The notes under the pieces are model-generated. The model worked only from the letters and a program-made list of their open reading frames with translations. It was not told where the DNA came from and searched no databases. The position numbers and the translations under genes are program-made. Positions 46,685 through 55,921 of a stretch of DNA of 64,000 bases are shown one piece after another. Position 1 is the stretch's first letter, and every line of letters starts with the position of its first letter. Location of the stretch: assembly GCA_025916135.1 (NCBI GenBank), contig CP104793.1, forward strand, positions 2,480,001 through 2,544,000. Direction: 5' to 3'. This DNA comes from Rhodobacteraceae bacterium D3-12. GTDB lineage: Bacteria > Pseudomonadota > Alphaproteobacteria > Rhodobacterales > Rhodobacteraceae.

Positions 46685-47941
46685 TTAGACCTTTTTGAAG
46701 ATCACGCTGGCATTGGTGCCACCGAAACCAAAGCTATTGGAGAGCGCCACGTTGACTTCACGCTCACGCTTGACGTTGGGAGCCAGATCAAGCGGCGTTT
46801 CGACCGCAGGCGTATCAAGGTTGATGGTCGGCGGCACAACTTGATCGCGAATGGCAAGGATCGAAAAGATCGCCTCGATCGCGCCAGCAGCGCCTAGCAA
46901 ATGCCCCGTCATCGACTTGGTCGATGACATGGTCACCTTGCCCGCAGCATCGCCCAACAGCTTCTCAACCGCCGCAAGCTCGATCACGTCGGCCATCGTC
47001 GAGGTGCCATGCGCATTGATGTAGTCAAGCTCAGCCGGCGCAACCCCTGCGTCCTTCAACGCCGCGTTCATCGAGCGGAATCCGCCATCACCATCCTCGC
47101 TTGGCGCCGTGATGTGATACGCATCGCCCGACAGGCCATAGCCGCCCACTTCGGCGTAAATCTTGGCGCCACGCGCCTTGGCGTGTTCGTATTCTTCCAA
47201 AACAACGACGCCAGCGCCCTCACCCATGACAAACCCGTCACGGTCCGCATCATAGGGGCGGCTTGCAGATTGCGGATCGTCACTGCGCTTGGTCGACAAC
47301 GCCTTGCATGCGTTAAAGCCCGCGATCCCGATCTCGCAAATCGCCGCCTCGGCGCCACCGGCGACCATTACATCTGCATCGCCATATTTGATAAGCCGCG
47401 TCGCATCGCCAATCGCGTGAGCACCCGTCGAACAAGCCGTAACGACCGCATGGTTTGGACCTTTGAAACCATAACGAATCTGCACTTGCCCAGAGATCAG
47501 ATTGATCAAAGCCCCCGGAATAAAAAATGGAGATACCCGGCGCGGGCCTTTTTCAGCCATCAAAAGCGTTGTCGCCTCAATGGATTTCAGCCCGCCAATC
47601 CCCGAACCGATCATTACGCCAGTGCGCAGCAAGCTCTCTTCGTCGTCCGGGGTCCAGTCCGCATCCTTGACCGCCTGCTCCGCAGCAGCAATGCCATAGA
47701 GGATGAAATCATCAATCTTACGACGTTCTTTGGGCTCGACCCAATCGTCTGAATTGAACGTCCCGTCGGTGCCGTCGCCGTGTTTGACCTCACAGGCGTA
47801 GTCAGTGGTCACACGTGAGGTGTCGAATTGTGCAATTTTGCCCGCGCCGGATTTGCCCGCAAGCAAACGGCTCCAGCTTTCTTCGACTCCTGTAGCCAAA
47901 GGTGTAACCAGTCCAAGCCCTGTAACTACCACTCGACGCAT
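46685..47941 (-). CDS. fabF: Beta-ketoacyl-ACP synthase II
   Basis: A 418-residue condensing enzyme of type II fatty acid synthesis. The catalytic Cys lies in VVTACSTGAHAIGDATRLIK, and the two His in YINAHGTSTMADVIELAAVE and TKSMTGHLLGAAGAIEAIFS. The N-terminal MRRVVVTGLGLVTPLATGVE and C-terminal NVALSNSFGFGGTNASVIFK are standard. It extends acyl-ACP chains and makes vaccenate. It follows the HisA-like gene by 103 bases and runs into mltG. Confidence 0.97.
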   Translation of the reverse strand: MRRVVVTGLGLVTPLATGVEESWSRLLAGKSGAGKIAQFDTSRVTTDYACEVKHGDGTDGTFNSDDWVEPKERRKIDDFILYGIAAAEQAVKDADWTPDDEESLLRTGVMIGSGIGGLKSIEATTLLMAEKGPRRVSPFFIPGALINLISGQVQIRYGFKGPNHAVVTACSTGAHAIGDATRLIKYGDADVMVAGGAEAAICEIGIAGFNACKALSTKRSDDPQSASRPYDADRDGFVMGEGAGVVVLEEYEHAKARGAKIYAEVGGYGLSGDAYHITAPSEDGDGGFRSMNAALKDAGVAPAELDYINAHGTSTMADVIELAAVEKLLGDAAGKVTMSSTKSMTGHLLGAAGAIEAIFSILAIRDQVVPPTINLDTPAVETPLDLAPNVKREREVNVALSNSFGFGGTNASVIFKKV

Positions 47942-48044
47942 GAGAATGCCCCTTCCCCACGGAATTTTGTTTCAGCGTTGTTTACGCGGCTTGGGCCACT
48001 GGGGCAAGAGGCAGGGCAAATCGCGCGACCCTGCAATTCCCTGT

Positions 48045-48788
48045 TCAGAGAAATTCCGCCACTCGTTCTGCTGAGGGCTGCGCAATAGACAGCGCCTCAA
48101 CAAGATCGACATCCTGTGCAAACAGCGCCCGGCCCACCAGCGTTCCCGCGATATTGGGCACGTGGCTGAGCCGTGCGATATCATCAACCCCGCGCACAAG
48201 CCCGCTCGCGATCACCGGATGGCGCGTCTGGGCGGCAAGGGCAGTGATCACCCCCAAGGTGCCATCGCTTTCCTCGATATCGCTATCAATATCGGTGATC
48301 AGAACCCCGGCTAACGGGTCGCCAGCATAGCTTTGCAAGAAGGCCTCTGGGGCAATTGCAGCGGGCGCTTGCCAACCATCGGTCATCAGCTGGCCCTGCC
48401 AGATATCCAGTGCCAACACGATCTGGTCCGGATAGTCACGCGCCAAGCGTTTCACGGTGTCGGGGTCACGCGCAGGCAAGGTTCCAAGCACAATGCGCCC
48501 GGCCCCCTTGTCGATCCAACCAGACACCTGCTCAGCAGAGCGAAACCCACCGGCAAGCTGCACCGAGGCTGGCACGACCCTGATAATCTCTTCGATCAAA
48601 CCAGCGTTGTTGCCCGTCCCGGCAATCGCATCGAAATCTGTTACGTGAACCCAATGCGCACCCTCCGCCGCCCATTTTTGAACGGTTTCAACAGGATCGA
48701 CGTGAAAAATCGACGGTTCATCAAACCGTCCGCGCCGAAGTGTTACACATTTTCCGTTTTGCAGTTCCAATGTTGGATAGATGATCAT
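48045..48788 (-). CDS. HisA paralogue with altered catalytic position
   Basis: A 247-residue TIM-barrel protein, started at an ATG with GGAGGG upstream. It is recognisably related to HisA: GRFDEPSIFHVDPVETVQKW, VHVTDFDAIAGTGNNAGLIE, VQLAGGFRSAEQVSGWIDKG, AGRIVLGTLPARDPDTVKRL and LITDIDSDIEESDGTLGVIT. But the strand where HisA has AIDLKDGK reads MIIYPTLELQNGK, so the first catalytic Asp is Glu. The second-half Asp is kept in VLALDIWQGQL. No other his gene is near; it stands between acpP and fabF. It may be a non-canonical or repurposed isomerase. Its true reaction is unknown. Confidence 0.78.
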   Translation of the reverse strand: MIIYPTLELQNGKCVTLRRGRFDEPSIFHVDPVETVQKWAAEGAHWVHVTDFDAIAGTGNNAGLIEEIIRVVPASVQLAGGFRSAEQVSGWIDKGAGRIVLGTLPARDPDTVKRLARDYPDQIVLALDIWQGQLMTDGWQAPAAIAPEAFLQSYAGDPLAGVLITDIDSDIEESDGTLGVITALAAQTRHPVIASGLVRGVDDIARLSHVPNIAGTLVGRALFAQDVDLVEALSIAQPSAERVAEFL

Positions 48789-48942
48789 GGCAGCCCTCCA
48801 AAGAAGACCGCGCCGCACCATGCGTCGCGTCAATTCAGTCAGAGCTTAATGATACACGATTTTGCAACTTATCTCGAATCGACAGGTTGCACTTCAATTG
48901 CGGCCAAAGCCGCTGATTGCGTCGATGAGGCAAGCTGAAACG

Positions 48943-48978
48943 AAAAAAACGGCCCCCACCAATCGGTAGGAGCCGTTT
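48943..48978 (-). terminator. Intrinsic terminator of acpP
   Basis: Read leftward, AAACGGCTCCTACC pairs with GGTGGGGGCCGTTT with a few mismatches and runs into a T-rich end, about 25 bases after the acpP stop. Confidence 0.85.
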
Positions 48979-49002
48979 AAAATCTCGTGATGCGTTAGGC
49001 TA

Positions 49003-49236
49003 TCAGGCCGCTTCGGTGATGAACTTTACAGCATCGCCAAAGGTCTGGATGGTCTCGGCCGCGTCATCAGGAATCTCGATGCCGAACTCTTCTTCGAAGG
49101 CCATTACCAGTTCCACAGTGTCAAGGCTGTCTGCGCCAAGATCGTCAATGAAAGATGCGTTTTCGACAACTTTGTCTTCTTCCACACCCAAGTGCTCAAC
49201 AACGATTTTCTTCACGCGGTCTGCGACGTCGCTCAT
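49003..49236 (-). CDS. acpP: Acyl carrier protein
   Basis: A 77-residue acidic protein starting [20 protein letters not shown], with GAGGAT upstream. The phosphopantetheine attachment Ser lies in [20 protein letters not shown], and the C-terminus [20 protein letters not shown] is typical. It carries growing acyl chains to FabD, FabG, FabF and other enzymes. It has about 209 bases upstream and its own terminator, which fits a strong separate promoter. Confidence 0.98.
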   Translation of the reverse strand: MSDVADRVKKIVVEHLGVEEDKVVENASFIDDLGADSLDTVELVMAFEEEFGIEIPDDAAETIQTFGDAVKFITEAA

Positions 49237-49445
49237 GTTACAATCCTCATGTTCTTCGGACCACTTGGCCCTGTTCCTGCCCTCGCCCCTCGGGGTCAGA
49301 GGTTCTGCCCCTTGCGGGGCGCTCTCCCCTCGCACAGGCGTGGGACATCACGGCCCGTTTTAGCACGGACACAAGTGAATCTGCGCCGCCTATAGCATAT
49401 GGCGCGGCCAAGGCAAACGCTTTCGCGCCGCCTTGGCCGAATTGC

Positions 49446-50183
49446 TCAGAGCATCGCCATGCCGCCATTTACGTGCAACGTCGATCCTGTGACATACCCG
49501 GCTTCCGGGCTCGCAAGATAGAGCACCGCTGCGGCGATTTCTTCGGCGGCGCCCATGCGGGCCGCAGGAATCTGCGCGTTGATCTTGTCTTTTTGGTCAT
49601 CACTCAGCTTGTCAGTCATCGCCGTCGCAATAAAGCCTGGCGCTACAGAATTGGCCGTAATCCCGCGCGAGGCAACCTCATAAGCAATGGACTTCGTAAG
49701 CCCCACCATGCCGGCCTTTGATGCGGCATAGTTCGCCTGACCGGGATTGCCCGTCGCCCCAACAATCGAGGAGATGTTGATAATCCGGCCCCATCGCGCC
49801 TTCATCATTGGGCGCATGACGCCACGGCACAGCCGCATGGTCGAGGTTAGGTTCACATCGAGAACGCTCTGCCATTCGTCATCCGACATCCGCATAAAAA
49901 TCTGATCGCGCGTGATGCCAGCGTTGTTCACCAGGATATCAACGCTGCCCATTGCCTCGATTGCCTGTTTGGGCAACGCATCAACTGCTTCCGCATCACT
50001 CAGGTTACAAGGCAAAACGAAAGCGCGCTCGCCCAACTCTGCGGCCAGTGCCTCAAGCGGCTCAACCCGCGTTCCGGACAGCGCAACACTTGCGCCTGCC
50101 GCGTGCAACGCTTTGGCAATTGCGCCGCCAATTCCGCCCGAAGCGCCCGTCACCAACGCGCATTTTCCTGTCAGATCGAACAT
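49446..50183 (-). CDS. fabG: 3-oxoacyl-ACP reductase
   Basis: A 245-residue short-chain dehydrogenase. The cofactor loop VTGASGGIGGAIAKALHA, the NNAG motif in VDILVNNAGITRDQIF, the catalytic Ser in NISSIVGATGNPGQANY and the Tyr-Lys pair in YAASKAGMVGLTKSI are complete. It uses NADPH to reduce 3-oxoacyl-ACP. It lies 45 bases after fabD on the same strand, forming a fabD-fabG pair, with acpP next. Confidence 0.97.
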   Translation of the reverse strand: MFDLTGKCALVTGASGGIGGAIAKALHAAGASVALSGTRVEPLEALAAELGERAFVLPCNLSDAEAVDALPKQAIEAMGSVDILVNNAGITRDQIFMRMSDDEWQSVLDVNLTSTMRLCRGVMRPMMKARWGRIINISSIVGATGNPGQANYAASKAGMVGLTKSIAYEVASRGITANSVAPGFIATAMTDKLSDDQKDKINAQIPAARMGAAEEIAAAVLYLASPEAGYVTGSTLHVNGGMAML

Positions 50184-50228
50184 TTTCTTCGCCTTTCAAT
50201 TTCAACTATGCCGCACCGCAGGACGGCT

Positions 50229-51161
50229 TTAGCCGTCCAAAGCAGCCTTTACATCATCCGGCGTTCCGACCGCCTGACAGACAATTGCGCGGTTGATCCG
50301 GCGCACCATTCCCGAAAGCGCTTTTCCGGCGCCGATCTCCCAAATGCTGGTCACGCCTGCAGCGTCCATCGCCATCACGGACTCACGCCAGCGAACCGAG
50401 CCTGTCACCTGCTCGACCAGCAAATTGCGAATCTCAGCCGGATCGCTCACCGGAGCGGCGCGCACATTGGCGATCAAGGGAACCGCCGGAGCCTTAATAT
50501 CTACATTTGCAAGCGCCTCGGCCATGACATCTGCGGCTGGCTGCATTAACGCGCAATGGAACGGTGCCGAAACCGGAAGCAAGACCGCGCGCTTAGCGCC
50601 GCGCTCCTTTGCCAGATCAACAGCACGCTCCACCGCCGCCTTGTGACCGGAAACAACCACCTGTCCTGGATCGTTATCGTTTGCCGCCTGACACACTTCA
50701 CCCTGCGCCGCCTCTTGCGCCACTGCACGGGCTGCGTCGAAATCGAGCCCGAGAAGTGCCGCCATCGCGCCAACACCGACCGGAACAGCGTCCTGCATGG
50801 CCTTCCCACGCGTGCGCAACAACCGTGCCGTATCAGTGATAGACAGCGCACCGGCCGCTGCTAGAGCCGAATATTCGCCAAGGCTATGCCCTGCAACAAA
50901 GGCGGCCGTCTCAATCGTAAGGCCTTCGGCCTCCAAAGCACGCATCGCGGCGAGCGATGTGGCCATCAAAGCAGGCTGCGCGTTCTGGGTGAGGGTCAAT
51001 TGGTCCTGCTCCCCCTCCCAGATCACACTGGAAAGCTTTTCACCCAACGCGTCATCAACTTCGTCGAAAACAGCTTTGGATGCGGGATAGGCAGCGGCCA
51101 GAGCCTGCCCCATACTGATGGTTTGGGCACCTTGCCCCGGAAAAACGAATGCGCGGCTCAT
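50229..51161 (-). CDS. fabD: Malonyl-CoA:ACP transacylase
   Basis: A 310-residue enzyme. FPGQGAQTISMGQALAAAYP opens it, the nucleophilic Ser is in AGHSLGEYSALAAAGALSIT, and the Arg and His needed for acyl transfer lie in the central domain (PVSAPFHCALMQPAADVMAE). It charges ACP with malonyl groups to start chain extension. The end reads RRINRAIVCQAVGTPDDVKA, usual for the family. It is the first gene of the fabD-fabG pair. Confidence 0.97.
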   Translation of the reverse strand: MSRAFVFPGQGAQTISMGQALAAAYPASKAVFDEVDDALGEKLSSVIWEGEQDQLTLTQNAQPALMATSLAAMRALEAEGLTIETAAFVAGHSLGEYSALAAAGALSITDTARLLRTRGKAMQDAVPVGVGAMAALLGLDFDAARAVAQEAAQGEVCQAANDNDPGQVVVSGHKAAVERAVDLAKERGAKRAVLLPVSAPFHCALMQPAADVMAEALANVDIKAPAVPLIANVRAAPVSDPAEIRNLLVEQVTGSVRWRESVMAMDAAGVTSIWEIGAGKALSGMVRRINRAIVCQAVGTPDDVKAALDG

Positions 51162-51314
51162 TAGCCCCTCCCGAAATCATATCTTTGATCGGGATATCGT
51201 GCCGCGCGGTTCAGTGCAACGCCAAGCCAAACCGCCAAACAGGAAACCGCCCTCCTCTGGCAAGAGGCGAGCGGTGAATTTCGATAAGCCCCGCATAGTC
51301 GGGATATGAAAAGA

Positions 51315-51800
51315 TCAGGCTGCGCGGCTAAACGCCGGGCCAAGTGCCGCGCGAATTTCATCAAGGTCACCGGCGTTCTCGACCGGGACTTCAAGAATGG
51401 ACTGACCGTGGTGATCGCGTGCGATCAACATGCCATCGCGAAAATCCACTTCGCTCAGATCATCATAAGCGACTTCGAATGTATCTTCGACGCGCCCACG
51501 GTCGTTGCGTTCAATCACACGCAGAATACCGCGACGGCTATCAAGCTGCACTTCGGGGTGCGTGTCGCGACGTGCGGCGACAAGAAACATCGAACCACCG
51601 ATCATAAGGAAGATAGACAAGCCAAGTTTTATCAACATCAGCGCCGGATCAAAGCTTGCGCCCGGAACTAACCAAAGACCAAGAGCTGCGACGCAAAGAA
51701 CCACGCCGAAAAATGTTGCCAGCGCAGCGCTTGTGGCGTGACCTTCGATAGCCACTTCTGGGCTATCCTCGATGTTCAGAATATCGGGCATTGCAACCAT
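51315..51800 (-). CDS. Hypothetical two-helix membrane protein
   Basis: A 161-residue protein starting at an ATG after AAAGGGACTGAGAC. Two hydrophobic segments (ALATFFGVVLCVAALGLWLV, LIKLGLSIFLMIGGSMFLVA) are followed by an acidic cytoplasmic-type domain with alternating strands (GILRVIERNDRGRVEDTFEV, LSEVDFRDGMLIARDHHGQS). No family is recognised. It diverges from the rpsF operon and lies 153 bases from fabD on the same strand. I consider it a real gene because of steady coding composition and the organised topology. Confidence 0.7.
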   Translation of the reverse strand: MVAMPDILNIEDSPEVAIEGHATSAALATFFGVVLCVAALGLWLVPGASFDPALMLIKLGLSIFLMIGGSMFLVAARRDTHPEVQLDSRRGILRVIERNDRGRVEDTFEVAYDDLSEVDFRDGMLIARDHHGQSILEVPVENAGDLDEIRAALGPAFSRAA

Positions 51801-52130
51801 GTCTCAGTCCCTTTTTCGCAACCCGGCCTTGTGTCTGGCCTTTTGTTGAGATTGAATTTCGGTGAACAAAGCGTCGCCAATTGGGTTCAATTGAGAAAAG
51901 TTTCGGACCGAATGGGGCAAAAGCAGGGCGCTTCCGCTCGACTGGTCACAATTCAGACGCAGCAGAAGCCGGAAATCGGGATCATCCGTGCTTGCGTCAC
52001 CCTGCAATCCATCGTAAAGACGCGCGATCTTTCGCAATGATACACACCCGCGCAGTCTCTCGTGGAGGAGCCGCGAAAGATCTTAGTTGGCCCCTCCTAT
52101 GAAATGCGCTTGAAAATGAAGGGAATGCAC

Positions 52131-52484
52131 ATGCCGCTTTATGAGCATGTATTCATCTCGCGCCAGGATCTTTCCAACACCCAGGCCGAGGGTCTTATCG
52201 AACATTTTGGCACCGTCCTCTCGGACAACGGCGGCACGCTGGTTGATCACGAGTATTGGGGCGTCAAAACGATGGCTTACAAGATCAACAAAAACCGCAA
52301 GGGCCACTATGCCTACCTGCGTTCGGACGCACCTGCGCCCGCCGTTCAGGAAATGGAACGTCTTATGCGCCTGCATGATGACGTGATGCGCATCTTGACC
52401 ATCAAGGTCGATGAGCACGCCGAAGGCCCGTCGGTTCAAATGCAAAAACGTGACGAACGCGACAACCGTCGCGAGCGCCGCTGA
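52131..52484 (+). CDS. rpsF: 30S ribosomal protein S6
   Basis: A 117-residue protein starting MPLYEHVFISRQDLSNTQAE at the ATG at 52131, preceded by AAGGGA; a longer in-frame upstream start is not typical. S6 binds 16S rRNA with S18. The strand pattern (GVKTMAYKINKNRKGHYAYL) and Arg-rich C-terminus match. It heads the rpsF-rpsR-rplI operon, with 26 bases to rpsR. Confidence 0.97.
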   Translation: MPLYEHVFISRQDLSNTQAEGLIEHFGTVLSDNGGTLVDHEYWGVKTMAYKINKNRKGHYAYLRSDAPAPAVQEMERLMRLHDDVMRILTIKVDEHAEGPSVQMQKRDERDNRRERR

Positions 52485-52510
52485 ACGCCCGGATAGAAAG
52501 GACATAAACC

Positions 52511-52738
52511 ATGGCTGCAAAACCATTTTTCCGCCGCCGCAAGGTCTGCCCGTTCTCGGGTGAGAATGCGCCGAAAATCGACTATAAGGACACGAAACTC
52601 CTGCAACGCTATATTTCCGAGCGTGGCAAAATCGTGCCCAGCCGTATCACCGCCGTCTCGGCCAAGAAGCAACGGGAACTGGCCCGCGCCATCAAACGCG
52701 CGCGTTTCCTCGCCCTGCTTCCCTACGCCGTGAAGTAA
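52511..52738 (+). CDS. rpsR: 30S ribosomal protein S18
   Basis: A 75-residue basic protein: [40 protein letters not shown] and [20 protein letters not shown] are the S18 hallmarks. It pairs with S6 on the small subunit platform. It starts after AGAAAGGAC and is followed twelve bases later by rplI. Confidence 0.97.
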   Translation: MAAKPFFRRRKVCPFSGENAPKIDYKDTKLLQRYISERGKIVPSRITAVSAKKQRELARAIKRARFLALLPYAVK

Positions 52739-52750
52739 GGAGAAAAGCAA

Positions 52751-53404
52751 ATGCAAGTTATCCTTCTTGAACGTGTGGCCAAGCTTGGCCAGATGGGCGA
52801 CGTGGTTGATGTTAAACCCGGCTTCGCTCGCAACTTCCTGCTGCCCCAAGGCAAGGCGCTGACCGCGTCAGATGCCAATGTGGCCGGTTTCGAAGCGCAA
52901 AAAGCCCAGCTTGAAGCGCGCAACCTCGAAACCAAGAAAGAAGCCGAATCCCTGGCGGCCAAACTCGACGGTCAGCAGTTCATCGTGATTCGCTCGGCTT
53001 CGGATGCAGGCGCACTTTACGGGTCGGTCACGCCCCGCGATGCCGCCGATGCCGCAACCGAAGACGGTTTCTCCGTCGATAAGAAGCAAATCGTTCTGTC
53101 GCGCCCAATCAAATATCTGGGCCTGCACGATGTGCACGTCGTTCTCCACCCCGAAGTGGAAGCAACTATTCAGCTGAACGTTGCACGTTCGGCAGAAGAA
53201 GCACAGTTGCAAGCCTCCGGCAAATCGATTCAGGAACTGGCCGCCGAAGAGGAAGCCGCTGCTGAATTCGAAATCGCTGAGCTGTTTGACGATATCGGCG
53301 CGGCCGCATCCGAAGACGACGACCTTGCCGAAGCCGCAGGTGTCGAAGTTGAGGGCGAAGGCGAACCCGTCGAAGGCGACACCAAGGGCGAAGACGAAGC
53401 CTGA
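52751..53404 (+). CDS. rplI: 50S ribosomal protein L9 with acidic tail
   Basis: A 217-residue protein from an ATG with AAGGAG upstream. The N-terminal domain ([37 protein letters not shown]) and the connecting helix and C-terminal domain ([40 protein letters not shown]) are standard L9 to about residue 150. About 65 acidic residues follow ([20 protein letters not shown], then Glu/Asp-rich sequence), a tail seen in many alphaproteobacteria but absent in E. coli. It ends the operon and is followed by a terminator. Confidence 0.97.
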   Translation: MQVILLERVAKLGQMGDVVDVKPGFARNFLLPQGKALTASDANVAGFEAQKAQLEARNLETKKEAESLAAKLDGQQFIVIRSASDAGALYGSVTPRDAADAATEDGFSVDKKQIVLSRPIKYLGLHDVHVVLHPEVEATIQLNVARSAEEAQLQASGKSIQELAAEEEAAAEFEIAELFDDIGAAASEDDDLAEAAGVEVEGEGEPVEGDTKGEDEA

Positions 53405-53431
53405 GCTTTGTCAAAATCCTAATCAATGAGG

Positions 53432-53463
53432 CGCCGCGCGTTCTTTCGCGCGGCGTTTTTTTT
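53432..53463 (+). terminator. Intrinsic terminator of the rpsF operon
   Basis: CGCCGCGCG and CGCGCGGCG form a perfect nine-base stem with a six-base loop and eight following T residues. Confidence 0.95.
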
Positions 53464-53589
53464 GCCTGCCAACCTGATAAAGCTCCGATCGCAGCAACAT
53501 CTGAGCTGCGGTGGGCGAGGTCTCGCCAGCCGCGACAAGTTACGACAAGCGCCCCTTTCACGCGTCTCGTGAAAGCTTATACTCCCGAC

Positions 53590-54078
53590 ATGGTCCAATT
53601 CACACGCCGAAACCTTCTCGTTGGCATCGCTGCCCTGCCCTGGCTTTCAGCTTGTGCAACACAGCAGAGAAAATCCACTGCCCCAAAAGCAGGCGGCTAC
53701 AACCCGCCTCTCTTTCCGAACGAGACACCCGAGCTGCGCCTGCTGATCAACAAATGGGCCGATCATTATGAAGTTCCCCGCGATCTGGTCCATCGTCAAA
53801 TCGTGCGCGAAAGCACCCATCGCCCTTGGGCGCGCAATGGTCCCTACTACGGCCTGATGCAGATTTTGCCCGCCACCGCGCGCGGCATGGGCCATCGGGG
53901 TCCGGCTTCGGAATTACTCGATGCCAACACCAACCTTAAGTATGCGGTCAAATACCTCCGGGGCGCATGGATGGTGTCGGGCGGAGATCGCGACAAGGCC
54001 GTGATGTGGTATGCGCGTGGCTACTATTACGAGGCCAAGCGGCTCGGCCTGCTCAAAGAGACCGGCCTCAGACCCTAA
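53590..54078 (+). CDS. SLT-type lytic transglycosylase lipoprotein
   Basis: A 162-residue protein. The N-terminus MVQFTRRNLLVGIAALPWLS ends in the lipobox LSAC and has a twin-arginine-like RR pair, so it may be exported in either way and then lipid-anchored. The SLT domain has catalytic Glu in IVRESTHRPWARNG and the following YYGLMQILPATARGMGHRGP, NTNLKYAVKYLRGAWMVSGG and AVMWYARGYYY. It should cleave peptidoglycan between MurNAc and GlcNAc. An in-frame start seven codons upstream is possible. It precedes the P450 gene, with about 68 bases between. Confidence 0.88.
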   Translation: MVQFTRRNLLVGIAALPWLSACATQQRKSTAPKAGGYNPPLFPNETPELRLLINKWADHYEVPRDLVHRQIVRESTHRPWARNGPYYGLMQILPATARGMGHRGPASELLDANTNLKYAVKYLRGAWMVSGGDRDKAVMWYARGYYYEAKRLGLLKETGLRP

Positions 54079-54146
54079 ACGCGCCCTTGCGCAAGGTCGT
54101 AAGCATCCTTACCATGTTCTCACAAGTTACCTTGGGAGGGGGACCT

Positions 54147-55357
54147 ATGTACGACGACATCAATGATTTTGACCTGATGAGCATCGACCAAGCTTTTATC
54201 AACAACCCTTACCCAACTTTACACAAACTCCGCAGTGACAGCCCAGTGCATCGAAACGGCGACGGGTCTGTCTTTCTAACCCGCCACGCCGATTGCCAAA
54301 AAGTCTATCAATCTCGGGCGATGCTTAGCGACAAAACCGATGAATTTGGCCGTAAATTTGGACAATGCCCGCTTCATACCCACCACACCACGTCGCTCAT
54401 CTTCAATGATCCACCGTATCACACCACCGTGCGTAAACTGATTTCAGGGGCCTTCACCCCGCGCAAACTCGCTGAATTCGAACCTTTGATCGACGAGATC
54501 GTCGACCGTTTGCTCGATAAAGTAGAGGATATGGGCGAGTTGGACCTGATCGAGCATTTTGCCAAGGCCCTGCCAACCGAAATCATTTCCTTCATGCTTG
54601 GAATTCCAGAAAGCAATCGCTCAAAACTGCGCGATTTTTCGTTGGCAATTCTCGGGGCGCTCGACCCGGTTGTTCCCCAAGAGCGCATGCAAGCAGGCAA
54701 TGACGCCGTCACCGAGTTTTCCGAGATCCTTGATGATCTGATCAACCACCGCCGCGCCAACCCGGAAGGTGCGGCACAAGGCGAAGTTTTGGATTCCTTG
54801 ATTTTTGGGGAGCATGACGGGCACACTTTGACCCAAGAAGAACTGATCCAGAATTGTATCTTCCTTCTGAATGCAGGTCATGAAACCACGACCAGCCTTG
54901 TCGGCAATTCCGTGGGCATTTTGCTTGGTGCGCCTGAGCAGCATCGAAAACTGCAAGAGACCCCTCTCATATCTCGACTGCTGTCGAAGAGTTCCTGCGC
55001 GTTGAATCGCCTCTACAAATCGGCAATCGGCTTACAGGTGAAGAGATCACCCTTTCCGGCGGAGAGGTGCTGCCCAAAGGGACCTATATCCACACATCTA
55101 TCGCCGCCGCCAACCGCGACCCTGCGGTGTTTGAGACGCCAGACGCTGTCGATATTACGCGCAAACCCAACCGCCATATCGCCTTCATCACCGGAATACA
55201 TGTTTGCCTTGGTGCAACCCTCGCCCGGATCGAAGGGCGCATCGCACTGGGCAAATTCGTGCGTCGCTTTCCTAAATTGCAAGTCAATGGGGAAAGCGAA
55301 TTGGTGCCTTTGGCGCGGTTTCGCGGCTACGCGCGCTTACCTGTGCGCGTGAACTAG
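54147..55357 (+). pseudogene. Cytochrome P450, frameshifted
   Basis: Translation from the ATG at 54147 (GGGAGGGGG upstream) gives a bacterial P450 with SLIFNDPPYHTTVRKLISGA, the I-helix LLNAGHETTTSLVGN and LQETPLI. The frame then breaks near 54972-54975. Moving by two bases gives TAVEEFLRVESPLQIGNRL with the ExxR pair, and the haem-binding region ITGIHVCLGATLARIEGRIA, in a second frame to 55357. The sequence TCTCG at the break would be in frame as TCG, so two extra bases, or one missing, explain the disruption. The haem segment has Ile where the usual FG motif has Gly. Substrate unknown; a real pseudogene or an assembly error are both possible. Confidence 0.87.
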
Positions 55358-55384
55358 GTTTCCATTACGGCTAGGGTCCCTATC

Positions 55385-55804
55385 CTAGCCGCCAAAATTT
55401 TCGCCCAGCGACTGAGGCTCCATTCGGATCAGCCGAGAGTCTTTGACCGCCGCTTGCCGGTGGACCATCGCTTCGCGGTATTCACTGTCCTTGATCATAC
55501 TGACAAAGGCATCAACCGATGGGTATTCGGCAATAAAGCAAAGGTCCCATTCTTCGCTATCCTGAGGACCGATCAACATGGCTTCCATCTTGCCACGCCA
55601 AACAATTCGCCCCCCCAACCGCTCAAGGATATGCGCGGTTTCGTGGCCATAAGTCGCGTATGCTTCAGCCCCGCTGACCTTGCGCCCATCCTCGTACTGC
55701 GCCTCATCACGCAATGCGACACAGTTCAGCATATGGATCGGCCCGTCGCGCTCAACATTGCGAAACGCGCTGAATTCCTCGCCCGTGAAACCAAGATGCG
55801 CCAT
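55385..55804 (-). CDS. DUF1330 family protein
   Basis: A 139-residue protein with AAGGGAGAC upstream of its ATG at 55804. The dimeric alpha/beta-barrel pattern of DUF1330 is seen in GPIHMLNCVALRDEAQYEDG, GAEAYATYGHETAHILERLG, GPQDSEEWDLCFIAEYPSVD and AFVSMIKDSEYREAMVHRQA. Function is unknown; the fold resembles small monooxygenase-like proteins. It is convergent with the P450 gene, 27 bases away, but on the other strand. Confidence 0.85.
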   Translation of the reverse strand: MAHLGFTGEEFSAFRNVERDGPIHMLNCVALRDEAQYEDGRKVSGAEAYATYGHETAHILERLGGRIVWRGKMEAMLIGPQDSEEWDLCFIAEYPSVDAFVSMIKDSEYREAMVHRQAAVKDSRLIRMEPQSLGENFGG

Positions 55805-55921
55805 ATTAGTCTCCCTTTTAGGCAAGCCTGCATCGCAGTGCGGACGCGGTCAACTTGCAAGGCCTTGTGACGCTGCGACAATCGTGACCATAGTCGCGCC
55901 AAATAAAGCAAAGAGGCCCCC

